Part shown: positions 24,361-37,801 of the stretch, piece after piece
Numbering within the stretch: the stretch's first letter is position 1
Layout: each line of letters starts with the position of its first letter
DNA from: Trichoplusia ni
Taxonomy: Eukaryota; Arthropoda; Insecta; Lepidoptera; Noctuidae
DNA length: 64,000 bases
Assembly (NCBI RefSeq): GCF_003590095.1
Contig: NC_039478.1
Span: 19,220,001-19,284,000, forward strand
Direction: 5' to 3'
Made by a program: the position numbers and the translations under genes
Notes under the pieces: model-generated
Seen by the model: only the letters and a program-made list of their open reading frames with translations
Told to the model about the DNA's origin: nothing
Database searches by the model: none

Positions 24361-26932
24361 GCGGACAGAGTAACACATATACAGGTATTGCAGATTCATA
24401 TTTAACTGTCAATTCTGAAAATAAAGACGTTTTTCAGTAATATACTAGGACTATGACGTTTTCAGCACTCATCAAGTTCTTTATAAGAAAGTAAATCTGA
24501 TAATACAGTTAAGTAATAGTGCATTCAAATTGCAGTATTTAATATGCGAAAAAAATAGTTTACAATAATTTCAGTTTTCTTATATGTTTTTTGATTATAT
24601 TTCCAAGTGCTCATCGATCTCGTAATCAAATAATCTAAATCAGCGAAGTCTCCACAGCTGTGTATACTCCTTTCATTTAAGCCAACAATTTCACAGTCCT
24701 AATAATACCATTTCCTGTTGGTATGATAGTTTTATTTTTTTAGTAAAACAACCGTGAAGCTCAAGAGAAAACATAAATACTCTGAACACAAATTGTGGTG
24801 ATTTTAAAATTCTCCACGCTCCAAGTTTCAGAAATTAATTAAGATCGGTGTTATCAAATTAACAACCGTCTCAGGGATACTTGTAACAAAAAAGTTATAC
24901 GTTCGTAAAAAAAAAAACTCTTCTATTCGTCAGACATTATTAACGAAAAAATAATTAAAAAATTGATCGCTCTATATTTCGCTACAGTTTTCGCATCTGT
25001 CCATTTACACTACTCTACCCGTTTGTCGGTCACATCGCTTATCGGAAAAACGTCTTGCGGCCTGTTATCTTTTATAGTTTGGCCAAATTGTCGAGCGTTA
25101 TTTATTAAAATGACGCTTTCGACCCGGACCAGTAAAATATGCCTCGCTTAGTGACAGCGCGGCCGTGTCGAGCTCACAAAGAAACAATTGAGATATATCA
25201 CAAAGTTCCACTAGAGAAAATGTCAGGGAATTAAGAAAATTTGTTCTAAGAGTGATTAATGATCTGAAAACTGACCTAAGTATGATTTAACCTAATTAAC
25301 AGTTAACGTTAAGCGTATCTGCATATTTAACGTTACGCAAATTTAGTAGCCTCGTTAAGATTTTGATGTAACTAAGAGAGTTGACGAAATTTTTGAGAAC
25401 CTTTAATAAATCTGATTTTACTTTTTAATTTTTTGAAAATGTTATGGAGGAATGAACAATCATTTTGATATACGATTCAAAAGTTGCAATGTATAAAAGT
25501 GTTGTCCCTTAAAATTACTTACCGAAAGACAACAAGCCAACAAATCAAGCGAGTCGTGCCGGCTCTTGGGGACGATCCTTCAACAATTACTTAAAGGTCG
25601 TGACCAAAATATACTCATAAATTGTTATCGAAACGAGGGCGAAGCATGCCGATGACAATTATCTGCTATTACACGTCCATCGGCGGTGCACTTTGCGAAC
25701 TTAATCCCCACTAATGTCTTAATACTTGGAACAACTTTAGAACTCTGATGCACCGATTTAGAATGCTATTTTTCTAACCTTCAGTTTTGAGGACTGCGTG
25801 CGTAAGTTCGTTAGTTGTGATTTATGTCACTATGGACGTTTTAGTTTACAATTTTAATGGTAAATAATTAATAAGAAGATAGTTCAGTTTTACTTCCACG
25901 CCTAAAATATTTAATTCCAATACTATTTATAACGAGAATTTCTCAAGTGTTTACCTTTAGGTAATTAACATAAAATTATACAAACACCAAAAGAAACAGT
26001 TCAAATTTGAAGGTAAAACTAATGCGTAGAGTTTTTAGAATTGCATGTAAAAACCATCGTTTGAGTATTTCACCGTGGACGTTACATGTCGTGTGCCTAC
26101 AAACTTATGAGCAGCTGTAAACGGATTAAGTTTCGTTCTCATTACTAAATCAACATGGGAACGAACTAAAAACCGATGTGATTCCACTGATTTCCTCCAA
26201 GAACTAGTGACAGTTTGTAACATTAATTCATTACGCCGATGCACCATAAGCATATATTTCCTAAATAAACAGTTAATTCATTAATCGATTCGTGGGAAAA
26301 CTACATTTAAATTTCAGAGTATCGGAGAATCGAAACAAATAGATCAAATTAACAATTTTGACATCACGCAAACGCGTTTCATAATTTAAATAACGAGTAA
26401 AGCGCGCGTTTCGAATGCCACAAATTCAATAAGGCGTCAGTTTCTTTTTTTTTAGGCAAAGGATTCCTGTCATTATACCCATATATTATCTTCACGGGGC
26501 GCTCGAGTTGAGATAAAATTGTTAGTAACAAATGTTTCACGTAGCGTTTGATAAATTCCACATGATTTTATTTTAGTTTTATTGGAGTATGACACCGTTA
26601 ATTAAGCAACATATTTTAAGGTTATTTAAGGGTCGTTAAAAATAAAACGATGTTTGTTCAAGTTTTATGCTTGGTGCTACACAGTTATGACACAATTTAA
26701 CCTAAAATAGTTATGTTAATAATTTCACGTCTTGTAATTAATGAGGGAAATAAAATATTAAACAAATGTATGGAGAACACTTGTCTTTGTTTTTACGGGC
26801 ATTCGAGAAAAATAATTTAAAAAATGCAGCACATTTTTTTAAATAATGTTACGAAGCCCTCATTCTAATGATAAACGATTCACAATATATGTTCAATGTG
26901 ACAAATTGCAATACATGTCACATGACATTTAA

Positions 26933-27079
26933 CTTAGGTCCGATTTTCAATCGCCAAATAACTTTTATTCGACGAATATGCTTTACGTTTTGAACGCTTT
27001 TGTATAGAAAATATGTCAAACGGCCATTTTTATTCCTCAGATAAAAGTTATCTGACGATTGAAAAATCGGGCCTTAAAG
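26933..27079. mobile_element. MITE with about 40-bp imperfect terminal inverted repeats
   Basis: The left arm from 26936 contains CCGATTTTCAATCGCC and AAATAACTTTTATTCG. The right arm, read in reverse, contains CCCGATTTTTCAATCGTC and AGATAACTTTTATCTG. The arms align over about 40 bases with scattered differences around a core of roughly 60 bases. TTAA is present at the right edge and a decayed form at the left, compatible with a TTAA-type insertion. Non-coding; an older copy judging by the differences between arms. Confidence 0.8.
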
Positions 27080-27639
27080 TAATTTTTCTAACTGCACATG
27101 TTCCAGTATTACATAGTACAATCAGTGGTATTCCATTTTGTATCATCTAACATTAAAATTAGTGGAAACTTGCGCGGGGCAGGTTGTCGCGTAACTCTTG
27201 TCTCATATCTGGTGATCTGTGAAGCGACGGCGGCGTGCCCCGCTGGCCCGCAGGCCGTCCTTAACGGGACAAAATTATTGTTATTGCCACCAAACTAATG
27301 TAATTATTTTAACCTATGGAATATGGGAGCGCTGGAGATGATTCCCTTTTTAATAGCTACAGTTTTTGTTCGTTTGAAATAAAACAGTTAACTGCCTCAT
27401 TAGGATTATTGTTGGCAGGTGAGTTGTGCTGATTTGTAAACATTTATAATCATCTTTTATATGAAAAGTATGTTACATTTAAAACAATCGCTTCAACATG
27501 TTGCTGTTTTACCATTTATAGAATTTCATTTACGCTCTAGGCATCAAGTGTGTTAACTTTCAGGGGCTGGAAATTGTAGCTACAGTAGTTAATAATTATA
27601 AGTTACTCTTACAGGCTAATATTCTCACCGAGCAGCCAA

Positions 27640-27765
27640 ATATTCATCTCCACAGCCACCGGTTACGCTGCCACTAGCCTATCTACAGCGGTGGTATAAT
27701 TTATGCCACCGTGCGGCGACGGGCCCGAGCGGCCGCGGCGACCCAGTGGGACACTTGTTACCCCG
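27640..27765. promoter_or_regulatory. GC-rich block with inverted repeat, candidate regulatory element
   Basis: CGGTGG (27689-27694) and CCACCG (27706-27711) form an inverted repeat around a central TATAATTTATG. A CpG-rich run (GTGCGGCGACGGGCCCGAGC) follows. Two TTTATG motifs lie in or near the block, a core recognised by Caudal and Abd-B class homeodomains. Function is inferred. Confidence 0.3.
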
Positions 27766-29108
27766 ATTTATGACGATGGGACGATCCGCATTTTATTGTT
27801 TCTACCCCGATAATGCCCGCTTTACGAAGCACTTTTATTATTTATTAATTGATTCAAAATGTCTCTTGTCGATTGAATAAAATTTTGTTTATGTCACGAT
27901 TTCGGGTTGACATTTTTCGTTGTTTATTATCAGATACGGCTTAATAGATATGAGAAATTGGTATAGATGTGGTGAGATGTTTTTACTGATAAAATACTTG
28001 AATAAATTAATAACGATTTCGTAATCATAACAGATTCTTGTATTTTTCGTGTTTAGAGTATTTCCACATTCCTTTTCCTCCTTCTGTTCGTCATACCTCC
28101 CTTGAGAGAGATTTTCCGCGAGCGGCTGACATCAAAATCACTAACTCCATCTAGCTAGGAGCGCACAAACGCGTTGAAAACATAACTGCAGTATACTTAT
28201 TTCACCACAAAATTGCTTCTATTTACTCTCGTTTAGGGTTAATCCGTGATTGCACGCCGGTTGCGCAGATGAGAGGTTGCAGTCGGCGGGTTAAAAATAG
28301 TGCTCGCTCTAATTGATGACCCTTCACCTTCAACCAAGATACTAACTTACTGGAAGAGACATGAATATTGTTATGTATTAGTATTGTTACGTGGTTCAAG
28401 TCAAGTTGTCAAGTTTATAAAGTAAGTAGATATACAAATAAGTTTCCTGTAACTGGAGATTATTAAATAAATAGTTTTATTTCTGAGTAAAATTATCTAT
28501 GATGATGCATCTCACATAAGATTTAATTCAGTATTTAAATACCTTCTTCATAATCTAGATATTTGAAAGCGATTAAGTAGGTAATGTAAGATAAATACTG
28601 ATAACTACTGTAACCCTTCCAGTATGTTTTATTTTTATGTCTTTTACTCTATCGTGCTCCAGATGTGAGCTGGTGTGTGTAATGCTAAGTTCGTGATGTA
28701 CTCTCTCAACTATACCCTCTTTACATGTTTGGCCTCACATATCTGAGTATGTAAACGAAATCAAGTCACTTATGACGTCCAGACGCCACAAATCAACTTA
28801 GCGATGTAAAAATGCTTACATTCACTATAGATAGAGAAATCTATTCAGTTTTCCTCAATCCATTAACAGTCTACAACACGATTAAATATCAATTAAACTC
28901 ACGTCGAAACTTGTATCGACTATAAACAACATCACTAGCGTCGCATTGATTTATTCCCACATTCTTATACATTACCCGATGTAATTCACTCGTATCTCTC
29001 CATCGATAGAGATGTGTCTCACACGCGGTGAGACACAACACTTAAAATAACTCAACTCTAAATTAAATGCGAAAACATAATTTATATCGAACCGGCGCGT
29101 TATCTATT

Positions 29109-30814
29109 TATCGATAAAACATCTGAACGAGAAAGGGAGACGTGAAATATCTTGTATGGACAAAAGTTAATTATGAACGCCAGGGCGACAGCGGAAATGT
29201 AAAACAGAGTGAAAATATTAACATGTAATAAACAACTGCGCGCGCGCACATAAGTCCAATGGAACATCTCATTTATTCAAAGAGCACTGATTAAATAAAC
29301 TCCAAACGAATACTCATTAACATCGTGATCACACGATAAGCTAAATCGTACCCATTAAAACATACTGCCCTATACGCATTAGTCGAGTCGAAAAAATCGA
29401 TACCAAACAACCCGATTCGTCACGCCGTGTGATCGATTATACGTCTACTCCAATTAATCGTTTCTCGATTATGGCTGTATAATTATATAATAATAAATCG
29501 TTTTGCATTATAAAGTTATTGATCTAATAAACGCGGTCCGTCTAAGGTTTTGAGGTGTTATTATTGGGGGTAATGTCTTCATTGCCTTTCATGCAAACCG
29601 ACGCGTGATTGATGGCTGCCATATCGATATAATATCGATAAATTCGTCTACAATATTAAAATATTCAAATAATAAAACCTTGATGAGTAATTTGCGGCGT
29701 TGTTAAATTTATTGAGCTCTATACCAAAAACGTAAGGAATATGCAAACACATTTATGATTCGCGATAAACCTTGCAATAACCGCCGGCCGTCCGATGTAT
29801 CGATACGTTAAGTGACGTGCCTATGGGCTGGTAACAAACCGAGCGCTAATAATAAACTGTGTAATAACTATGATTAAGGCAAGTTTAGCTTTACATTAGC
29901 TCGTGCGGTGGACGTTAAGAAGTAACGCCTTTGAAACACATTTTTAGAATGTTCCACTGGAACGTCTCAAACGACGAAATTCACACGGTCGGCCGAGTTT
30001 TATCGAGCGTCCCAATCGATAACTTTCACAATCGATTTTCATTACACTTTTAAAACTATAAAACGTTATCGTGGGCCCGATGTAACACAATTGGCCCTAA
30101 TTTAAACAGCATCGCGGATTTTTCTTGTTAGAACGTAACTTTAACAATTTCCCGATGACCTTTGCTCGCAATCTGCTCTCGCAGTTATCTGATACCAACA
30201 AATCGCCGATCGAACAAATTAAAATCATTAACAAAGCAATCCAATCCGTTGCGTTACCATTCACTATAAAGGCCGATAATTAAATATTTATTCGGTTCTA
30301 TTAGGATCGATAAAACTGTTACACTGAATCGATTCGTCACTGTTGAAATGTTCAAATTGCCGGCTGTAAAAATATATAAAACGCCGTGAAATACATTTGA
30401 CAGACGAGCGAGAACCAAATCTATATTTGCTCTGTCCATTATTATAAACATTACTATTTCAATGTGCGGTGTTCTGTTTGTTCATATTTAATTCGTGTTA
30501 CATGTTGGAAGGTTTCAAACTCCCAGTCCACGATTCGCATTAAACTTTTTATACGTAATTACTTAAATCGAAACATTAGAGACACATGTTACCAGAGACA
30601 GTAAGACCTTAATATATGTGACGCCAGTAGGTGTTTCAATTACACTTAACGATGCTCAAAGCTTAACATCTGCTGAGTACATAATTTAAATACCTCATTA
30701 GAATCGAAATAGTTTTAATAAATCCAGCATATTCATTCAAAATTAAAATATTCACATTTGGGCGGCGACGCCGCGTGTAAACGCTAGTTAATTATAATAG
30801 ACGATTTATCGATA
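29109..30814. promoter_or_regulatory. cluster of five perfect TATCGATA (DRE/BEAF-type) sites
   Basis: Exact TATCGATA occurs at 29109-29116, 29622-29629, 29633-29640, 29798-29805 and 30807-30814. The first sits inside the 12-base palindrome TTTATCGATAAA. Many further ATCGAT or AATCGATA copies surround them, including three within 30881-30906. In Drosophila this sequence is bound by DREF, and its CGATA half by the insulator protein BEAF-32. Use of these sites in this species is inference. Confidence 0.45.
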
Positions 30815-32478
30815 TAATTGAAAACATTTATCTACACTCACACATCGGTATCGGTCCATGTTCCCGTAAACCGTGATAAAAATCGATATATAATCGATAT
30901 ATCGATGGAATTTATTCGTCACGCGATCGTGATCGCATGAGATTACTTAAATGCAACCTTTTGGCCACACGCTTTCTATACAAATAGTTTGAACAGCGTA
31001 TCAATTACCAAATACACGGTGTTTGGAGATTTGGAAATTGGAGTAGTGATTTGTTGTTTGTTTGGCTCGGACGCACTCATATATTTTTATTGCCATACCT
31101 TAGTTTTAGTCAGATAACGTTAGAAGTATGTCGATATATTCTTTTTACATTTCTGTTATGTTCTAAAATGACATGAAAATGGAGTATTACTATCAGATTA
31201 CCGAAGTTGAGAATTAACGACACGATTCCCGCCTGGCCGTCATCGCGACATACAACAAATATTTATTTTAATCTGTATGTTTGTTTTATGTGTATCTGCA
31301 AATGACCGAATACCCTCGATGTGGGGCAACGCTTTAAGTGAAACACGGCGATCACATTAACAGTTTATCGGAGTCGTGTTAATGCACGTATCAAGTCATT
31401 TGTTTGATGAAAAAGTGTCGATTTCACACTAAAACAACTTAAAGTTAAGCTTACATTATGTATGTATTGCATTTAGCATGGCTGTGCTTAAGTTCGAATT
31501 GGTAAATACGTCAATTAACGATGGGATTGGCACGGTGGCTGGGTGGTGCGCGTTACGTACGTAAGTACAAAGGATTATGGAGTTATGTATATTTTTGTCC
31601 GCGATTACTTTTAAAAAACATTAACGTAAAACTTTATATTTTTTACTAATTATTGGTAGTCCATCATTTTCGTGGCCTGTAGCTATAGCCATCCCCGATG
31701 TAATGGTAATGATCATTCAATCAGACCAGCAGTTTTTAAGATAAGGGCTTCCAATTATTAAACTATTCAGCAAGAGAACATATCCAAACTCTTCGAATAC
31801 ATTTAAAAATGTATATAAATTCTTTTTTATGAAAGAAATATTTCTGCCTCCGTATTTCAATCACAGTTTGTCATACTCAATTTGACATTCGTCGTGTATT
31901 TTGCAAAACAAATAAGAGTGTGTTCCTCACTCGGTAGTTACACGGTACTGACGACTTAACAGACACTTGTCACGAATGATACAGTAGTTAACGAGGACAC
32001 TCGCTTGTTTGATTTGCTTTCCTTTGGAATTTAATAGGAAGATGTGACTTATTTGTTATGTAGAAAAGTTGAACATTCACTTGTAAAATAGCTTCAAGTT
32101 AATATGTAAGAATATTTGTGAGAAATGATGTCCGAGAGGTCATCTCACTTAAAATATGAGATACAAATACATATTTTAATCATCTGTTCTTTGGAAAAAT
32201 ATTGATAAAACTTTGCTTACTGTTGTATACTACTACATTATTCTACAATCACACATTAAATTCACGAAATCTTGCTTATTTCTCGCATAGACGATATAAT
32301 ATAAAAATAGCATCCTCTTAGTATCCAAGTGCTAGCCAAAAGGATAAAGTGCCATCGTGATAGAGGTCACATTGACACAATGTTTTTTAGAACAAGTACA
32401 TTTGAACACAGTGTGACTTTTGCATAGCGTCGCATTGATAGCGCTATTAGTGCTAACCTACGGAAAAAAAACACTCGA

Positions 32479-32647
32479 TTAAAAAACTCTGTTTGGTCTC
32501 TCAGAAAGGTTTTCCAAAAATACTTATTTTTCATTCAAGCCCTTAAGATGTTGAAATGTAGGATGGGGGGGGGTCCCCCACTACCCACCCCCATCGTACA
32601 TTTCACGTCGTAACTTCACATCCTGACGTAACTAGAGTTTTTTTTAA
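32479..32647. mobile_element. small foldback element with TTAA termini and a G-run/C-run centre
   Basis: The termini TTAAAAAACTCT (32479-32490) and AGAGTTTTTTTTAA (32634-32647) are inverted copies. Nearer the centre, TGAAATGTAGGATGGGGG is mirrored by CCCCCATCGTACATTTCA around a nine-G run and C runs. At 169 bp with TTAA ends it looks like a non-autonomous piggyBac-type element or other foldback repeat. The intervening arms are only partly complementary, so it is decayed. Confidence 0.6.
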
Positions 32648-35600
32648 CCCAATATTTTATTGTGACTCTGAGAAACTATTTTAATTTTTTGTCCAATATC
32701 CAATTATTAAGTACCATTAAGGTACTCTCAAACAGTTCCATTTTCTCAGCATTCCCTTATAAAGCCATCATACACGTGTACATCTCAACAATTAGTGCAT
32801 TTAACGATCTCCTCCTAATCCGTGATATCCGACGGACGCGGGTTCACATCCGTGGCCACACATATTAACTAAACCGCTGAGCTTAATAATATCGTCATTT
32901 TAATTTTAAAATGGATTTGTGTTTTCGATTAGATTCTTTTTTATATAGTTTATTGTGTCTTATTGTGAAAATAACCAATGTTGCCAGTTTAAACGTTTTG
33001 GTTGTGTTTCCGGACTTTGTTAACATGAACGTGCTTCCTCAAATAATCTTTAGACACGTGACATACTGTGACTTATAGGAAGTAATACTGAAATTCAGTA
33101 AAATTTAGTAGATAGAATAGAAAGTAGTTTGGTCAAGAAAGTCAAAACCGCATCAGCACTCGGATAACATAGCTGTATTATTTTACTTTATAAAATTAAA
33201 GTAACTATTTATCTCAGACAATTTGACCTAAACTTTTTGAATTACGAAAAAGTTACCATTTACTCAAGAATTAGTATTCACAAGTTCATTACGTAACCCT
33301 CATTTATTGACATGCTAAGTACATATTGACGGTTTGGTGACAACTTTTGTCATTCTAATACATACCGATGTGGCAATGGAACAGCTCCTTGTTTTAACTG
33401 TGACTTTATAAATATTGACGTATTACTGTAACGAATCAATAAACAGACTTGAAGTCTATTTTGGTTCTATGTTATGTCATTTGTACACATGACGAATTAC
33501 ATTCACGTTATTATACAACATTCACAATAACCTTCGACGTACGAATGCATCAATTAAACTCGTCCGTCCGATACGAGAAGGCACGAACCATCACGATTAT
33601 TTTAGTCATAAAAGGTCTTACGCAGAGAGACATGACAATTATATTTTTGAGAAAAAAAAGAAACTCTCATATCTTGAATAAGTAATTGAATGATGCTAAA
33701 TGTCAAGTGTGACCAATTATAAAAATTACATAACGTCATACGAGCGTCCGTGTCACGGGACGCCTACGACTCCTCGACGACAACCAATAAAATAAATCGC
33801 CACAATCGACACACAAACGACAATATCAATTAAAAAAATTATCACCAATTACCTCGCGGCGGGTCGTCAAACATTGTGTGTCCGAATTTAAATACTAATC
33901 GACGTTTAATTTAAACGGGGAATCGATTAAATCGTACCGATTCTCGACGCCCGCTTATTTCGAGTGTATGTCTTAATTGCAACATCTTAGGAGAGGATCT
34001 TTTGGGACCGTTTATCGGTAAGAGTCGGCCGCTTAATTAGTACGTATCCCCTGCGCATGCGTCGATGCAATCGCCGTCTCACCTCTCTATTCCTTATTCG
34101 AAACCGCGGCTTAGTATGCGTCGTCCCTTACGGACGTGCGCCTCCCGCGCGGGTGCGAACGGGACGGCGCTATATTTGTGTGTACTAAGATTGTGATCGT
34201 GTCGGGCGCCGGCACCCAGCGTTCCTAATGCGTGTTTTAAATGTTTACTAATGAACACGATTATTTAAAGTGACATTTTCGGATTTCCCTCTCGGCCATT
34301 ACAGATACTCGGTATAAAGTCGGACCGCGCTTTATGCGCCGTATTAAAATACAACAATTTTATACATTTGGTCTATGGCGATGGCGTCGGGCGACATTCC
34401 TTGGCTTTCTGAAGGCAATATAGATTGGTGACGGCCGCCGTCCACTCGAACTTTGACATCGTCATATATATCGGACTTTTATATCGACACGAACATAAGT
34501 TATGCGACGTTTCCAACGATATTGAGTGAATTGACTGGCCATTAATGATTCACAGCTGGGCAAATGGCTTGTAGAACAAATTATCATCGAAACATGAAGC
34601 TTTAATAAGTCGTTAATCTTGAGATAGAATAGATTTATTATGCAATTAATTCGAAGTAATCGATCTGGATAGCTACGGCCAAAATATTACGAAATGTTTA
34701 GGAAATATAAAAAAATAACTTTTATAACACGGGTTAATATCTATCGAAAAGAACGATTGAAGTTCAAGGTAAATCTTATCGTTGAATTAAAAGTCGTATA
34801 AATGAAGTCATAACATGCTACGTATGTTTGCATCTTGCCAAAAATAACAAGAACTCTTAGAATAAAAGCAATCACAAATAATAATAATACAGGCAAGCGC
34901 CAAATAGAATTACTAATTTGCAAATTATATCACCATTTAACAACATTATGATGTCATACAATAATTTACATTCAAATGTATGAGATGTTGATGACCGTTA
35001 CCCAGAACATCATTCATGGTCGCGAAATATAAAATAAATGACGTTTGAACATGTTTGCGTATGAATGAAAGATTATAATTATAGGATTTATGGAGTGATG
35101 GGCTCCGGTCGACGTGTTGGGCGGTGATGTCATGTGCCTTGTGACTGTATTAAAAATATTTAGAAAGGATGAATGGAAGCTTCAAGAATTTGATATGATA
35201 CGTAGTAAGTATAGTATCCGTTCGGTAAAGGGAAAATGTTTTGGGTTAATAGCTAAGCAGTATATTCTGATGTTTATTTATGATTGGAACCGAGAAACTA
35301 GAGTCATCATTGTAACGTTTTGAAAGAGCCTGAAAAATGGCCTGCTTGAAATAAAAACTTTTGATTTGGATTTTGTCACGTTAAAGCTTTACATGAAAAT
35401 AAACTTCAGAATAAACTAATATAAAAAAATATTTTTAGATTTTTTTAAATCTTTCAAGTACTTTATGCTTCCAAATCATCAGTAAAATTCACATTATTCG
35501 CTAAAACTAAATACCTACATAAAATTATGCAGAAACGTGGGCGTAGTATCTAAACGTGTAATAAAGCGGGCGGTGCCGGGGCGCGCGCCTAGTCTCAACT

Positions 35601-37106
35601 TGTAATTTATATGACCGCCTACCTCCTTATAAAACTGTCAATTCGTTGAACTGCTGGCTGATCTGTATGAGCTAACAATGTTATAAATTAAATAGTTTTT
35701 TGTTGACGACCGGCGTAACGGTGTTTGTTTCCGCATAAGGTTTTAGCACTTTGAAGTAAGCGACGTAGTGGTGATTTTATAAGTTCATGTATTAAAAGCC
35801 TAATAAATGTATACTAATAATAAACGTATTAATTTTTGTTTGCTCATATCAAGTATAATATTGATGTAACGGGTTGATAAAGTTCAGCTCTTCGATTCCG
35901 CTATTGACCATTGCCGATGAATGAATGAAAATTGGATTAAATTTAATACTATGCGTATTCTCCTAAGCATTTTGCCAATACAATAATTAGAAATTCAGTA
36001 TAGGGTATAGGGTTATAGGAACTCTCACTGTCAATGATTTTCCAATAATGAAATGCTTAGGTTTATAATCTAAAAAATAATGTAACGAAAAGGTACTTGG
36101 ACATAAAAATTATAGCAAAAGTTTACGTCACTGTCTAAAGTCTGTCAAGGTGTAAAGTCATAGAGTTGATACTTTTCAGGACAAGGATTGATCTCAATAT
36201 GTTTATTGGCAGAGTGGTAACAATAGTTATCTTAACGTTTCCTTAAATCTTGTGAGTGGATTGATACAGTACGATTCATAATTAACTACGGGCCTACGGG
36301 TCTCTAAGAGACTGTAACAGCCTTCATCAAGCAAGAAAAAACAAAAAGAGTATTCAGGTCACATTAATAAATACCACAAATTCCTATTAAGCATAGTTTT
36401 TTGATAAAATATCGTTGTGTTAATCGCCATATTTGCATATGATCAACAATTAGGGGACCTCCCATTGGTTTACGGTTGAAATCTTTCGATTTATGGTGAT
36501 TTGTATGTATATGTATTTGGTCGCGTGTCTTACGAGCCCAGCGCGTTTACTACGAGCTTTTAGAATTCAACTGTTTGCATAGTGGGAGAAAGATGCCGCT
36601 ATAGGTAAAGTAGAGCGCGGTCTCGCTTCCACAGTAAGACGAGTTTTGCTTTATGCTATAGACACTGATTGTACATAAATTGATGGACGGTTAGTGATTG
36701 TATATATTGTATAAGTGACGCATACTCGGAATTAGTTTTTGGTTTTAATGAAATGATATTGGACCGTTATGACGCCGTGTCGTCATGTTTCTTTTATATT
36801 TATTATATATTAAGTCAGTGCAATATTGTTCTGTTTGTTTGTTTTTCATAATAAGATTCAAAGTTAATTAAATGTTGTATTGATCAGAAAAATATTAAAA
36901 ATATGCCTACCCTGATTGAGTAACATAAAAATTTACCTAACATCGAAAAATCTTGAACACCTGCATTATCATGAACCTGCATAATTTATTTATGTAAGTA
37001 ATGTCCAACACTTATATAAACAGTGATCCACAACAGTCGTAATAATGATTGCTTGCCTTGACACGCCAGACTATGATCGCTCTACCTGAACGCCAAGCGA
37101 ACGTAG
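32648..37106. other. gene-free stretch with a CpG-dense island
   Basis: No credible exon. A CpG-dense region runs from about 33720 to 34250, and a second short GC patch near 35566-35592 contains GGTGCCGGGGCGCGCGCC. The rest is AT-rich and unremarkable. Confidence 0.5.
33960..34250. promoter_or_regulatory. CpG-dense island with an NRF1/ewg-type site
   Basis: One of the longest CpG-rich stretches of the desert. It contains TGCGCATGCG at 34052-34061, a consensus match for NRF-1 and its insect homologue erect wing, then further GC-rich runs such as GTGCGCCTCCCGCGCGGGTG. CpG-rich islands with NRF1-type sites are often promoters, but I find no coding exon or clear start site. Confidence 0.35.
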
Positions 37107-37801
37107 AAAAGACATCAACGCGTTCACGTCCTTAAACATTTGTCTGCATTTGTGATTGAATAGGCGTAGGCTATGTGTATCAAGGTACGTAAATGTAATA
37201 CGTTAGCCAGTGACATTTTATGGAACTAAGTATTATTAACACAACAAAAGGTTTTTTCGTAAAGAATATTAGCACTGCACAGACTTTTTTTTTTTGAAAA
37301 TAGATACACAGCAGAGTATTATTTATAATTAAAACTAGTAACTAATTAAAGGCTTAATTTTGCCAAGTTTCAAACCTAATAATGTGAATACATAAAAATC
37401 TGTCACAAAGTCTCGACATTAAACATATTTGAGTGAAAGTCATATAAAAGACATCAACGCGCGTAACCAATCGAAAGTGCAATTAGTAGAGAGATGTTTT
37501 AACAAAAAAAAAATTAAGTGACAGAATCTCGTTTGATATCTTAAATATACTCTTTGATTTATTTGTTAAGATCATTACTATTTTTACTGCTCTCAAATGA
37601 CTCTATTATTAATTTTATTTTGTTTTTTGCATAAGAATACTGTTGAATATCCTATGTGAACAGTTACATAAATAATAGTTATCTGGCCTTAGAAATAATG
37701 ATTGGCAGATTGCATTGAGTCCTTGACATGGTAAAATATCATACAATGCAACTACCGCAGGTGAAGCATAAGCGTTAGTGGAAAAGACATCAACGCGTTC
37801 A
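37107..37801 (+). repeat. three regularly spaced copies of a 16-20 bp motif
   Basis: AAAAGACATCAACGCGTTCA occurs at 37107-37126 and 37782-37801. The first 16 bases of the same motif occur at 37446-37461. The start-to-start spacings are 339 and 336 bases, while the sequence between copies shows no similarity that I can align. AACGCGTT inside the two full copies is itself a perfect palindrome. All three copies are in the same orientation. Confidence 0.85.

Larger units (their letters stand above)
22437..26932. other. gene-free stretch with GC-rich islands
   Basis: No credible exon. Notable are the composite site at 23735-23775 and the C-rich then CpG-rich block at 24195-24360. A 68-codon Pro-rich frame across that block follows the base composition and shows no domain. 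Confidence 0.5.
27080..32478. other. gene-free stretch with clustered ATCGAT sites
   Basis: No credible exon. A GC-rich block with a CGGTGG/CCACCG inverted repeat lies at 27640-27760. From about 28980 to 30910 the sequence is repeat-poor and rich in TATCGATA and ATCGAT sites. A short hairpin lies at 29013-29037. Confidence 0.5.

Noticed and set aside
24234..24440. 68-codon Pro-rich frame
   Set aside because: The composition follows the C-rich DNA tract, there is no domain and the start is GTG. It is better explained as a GC island.
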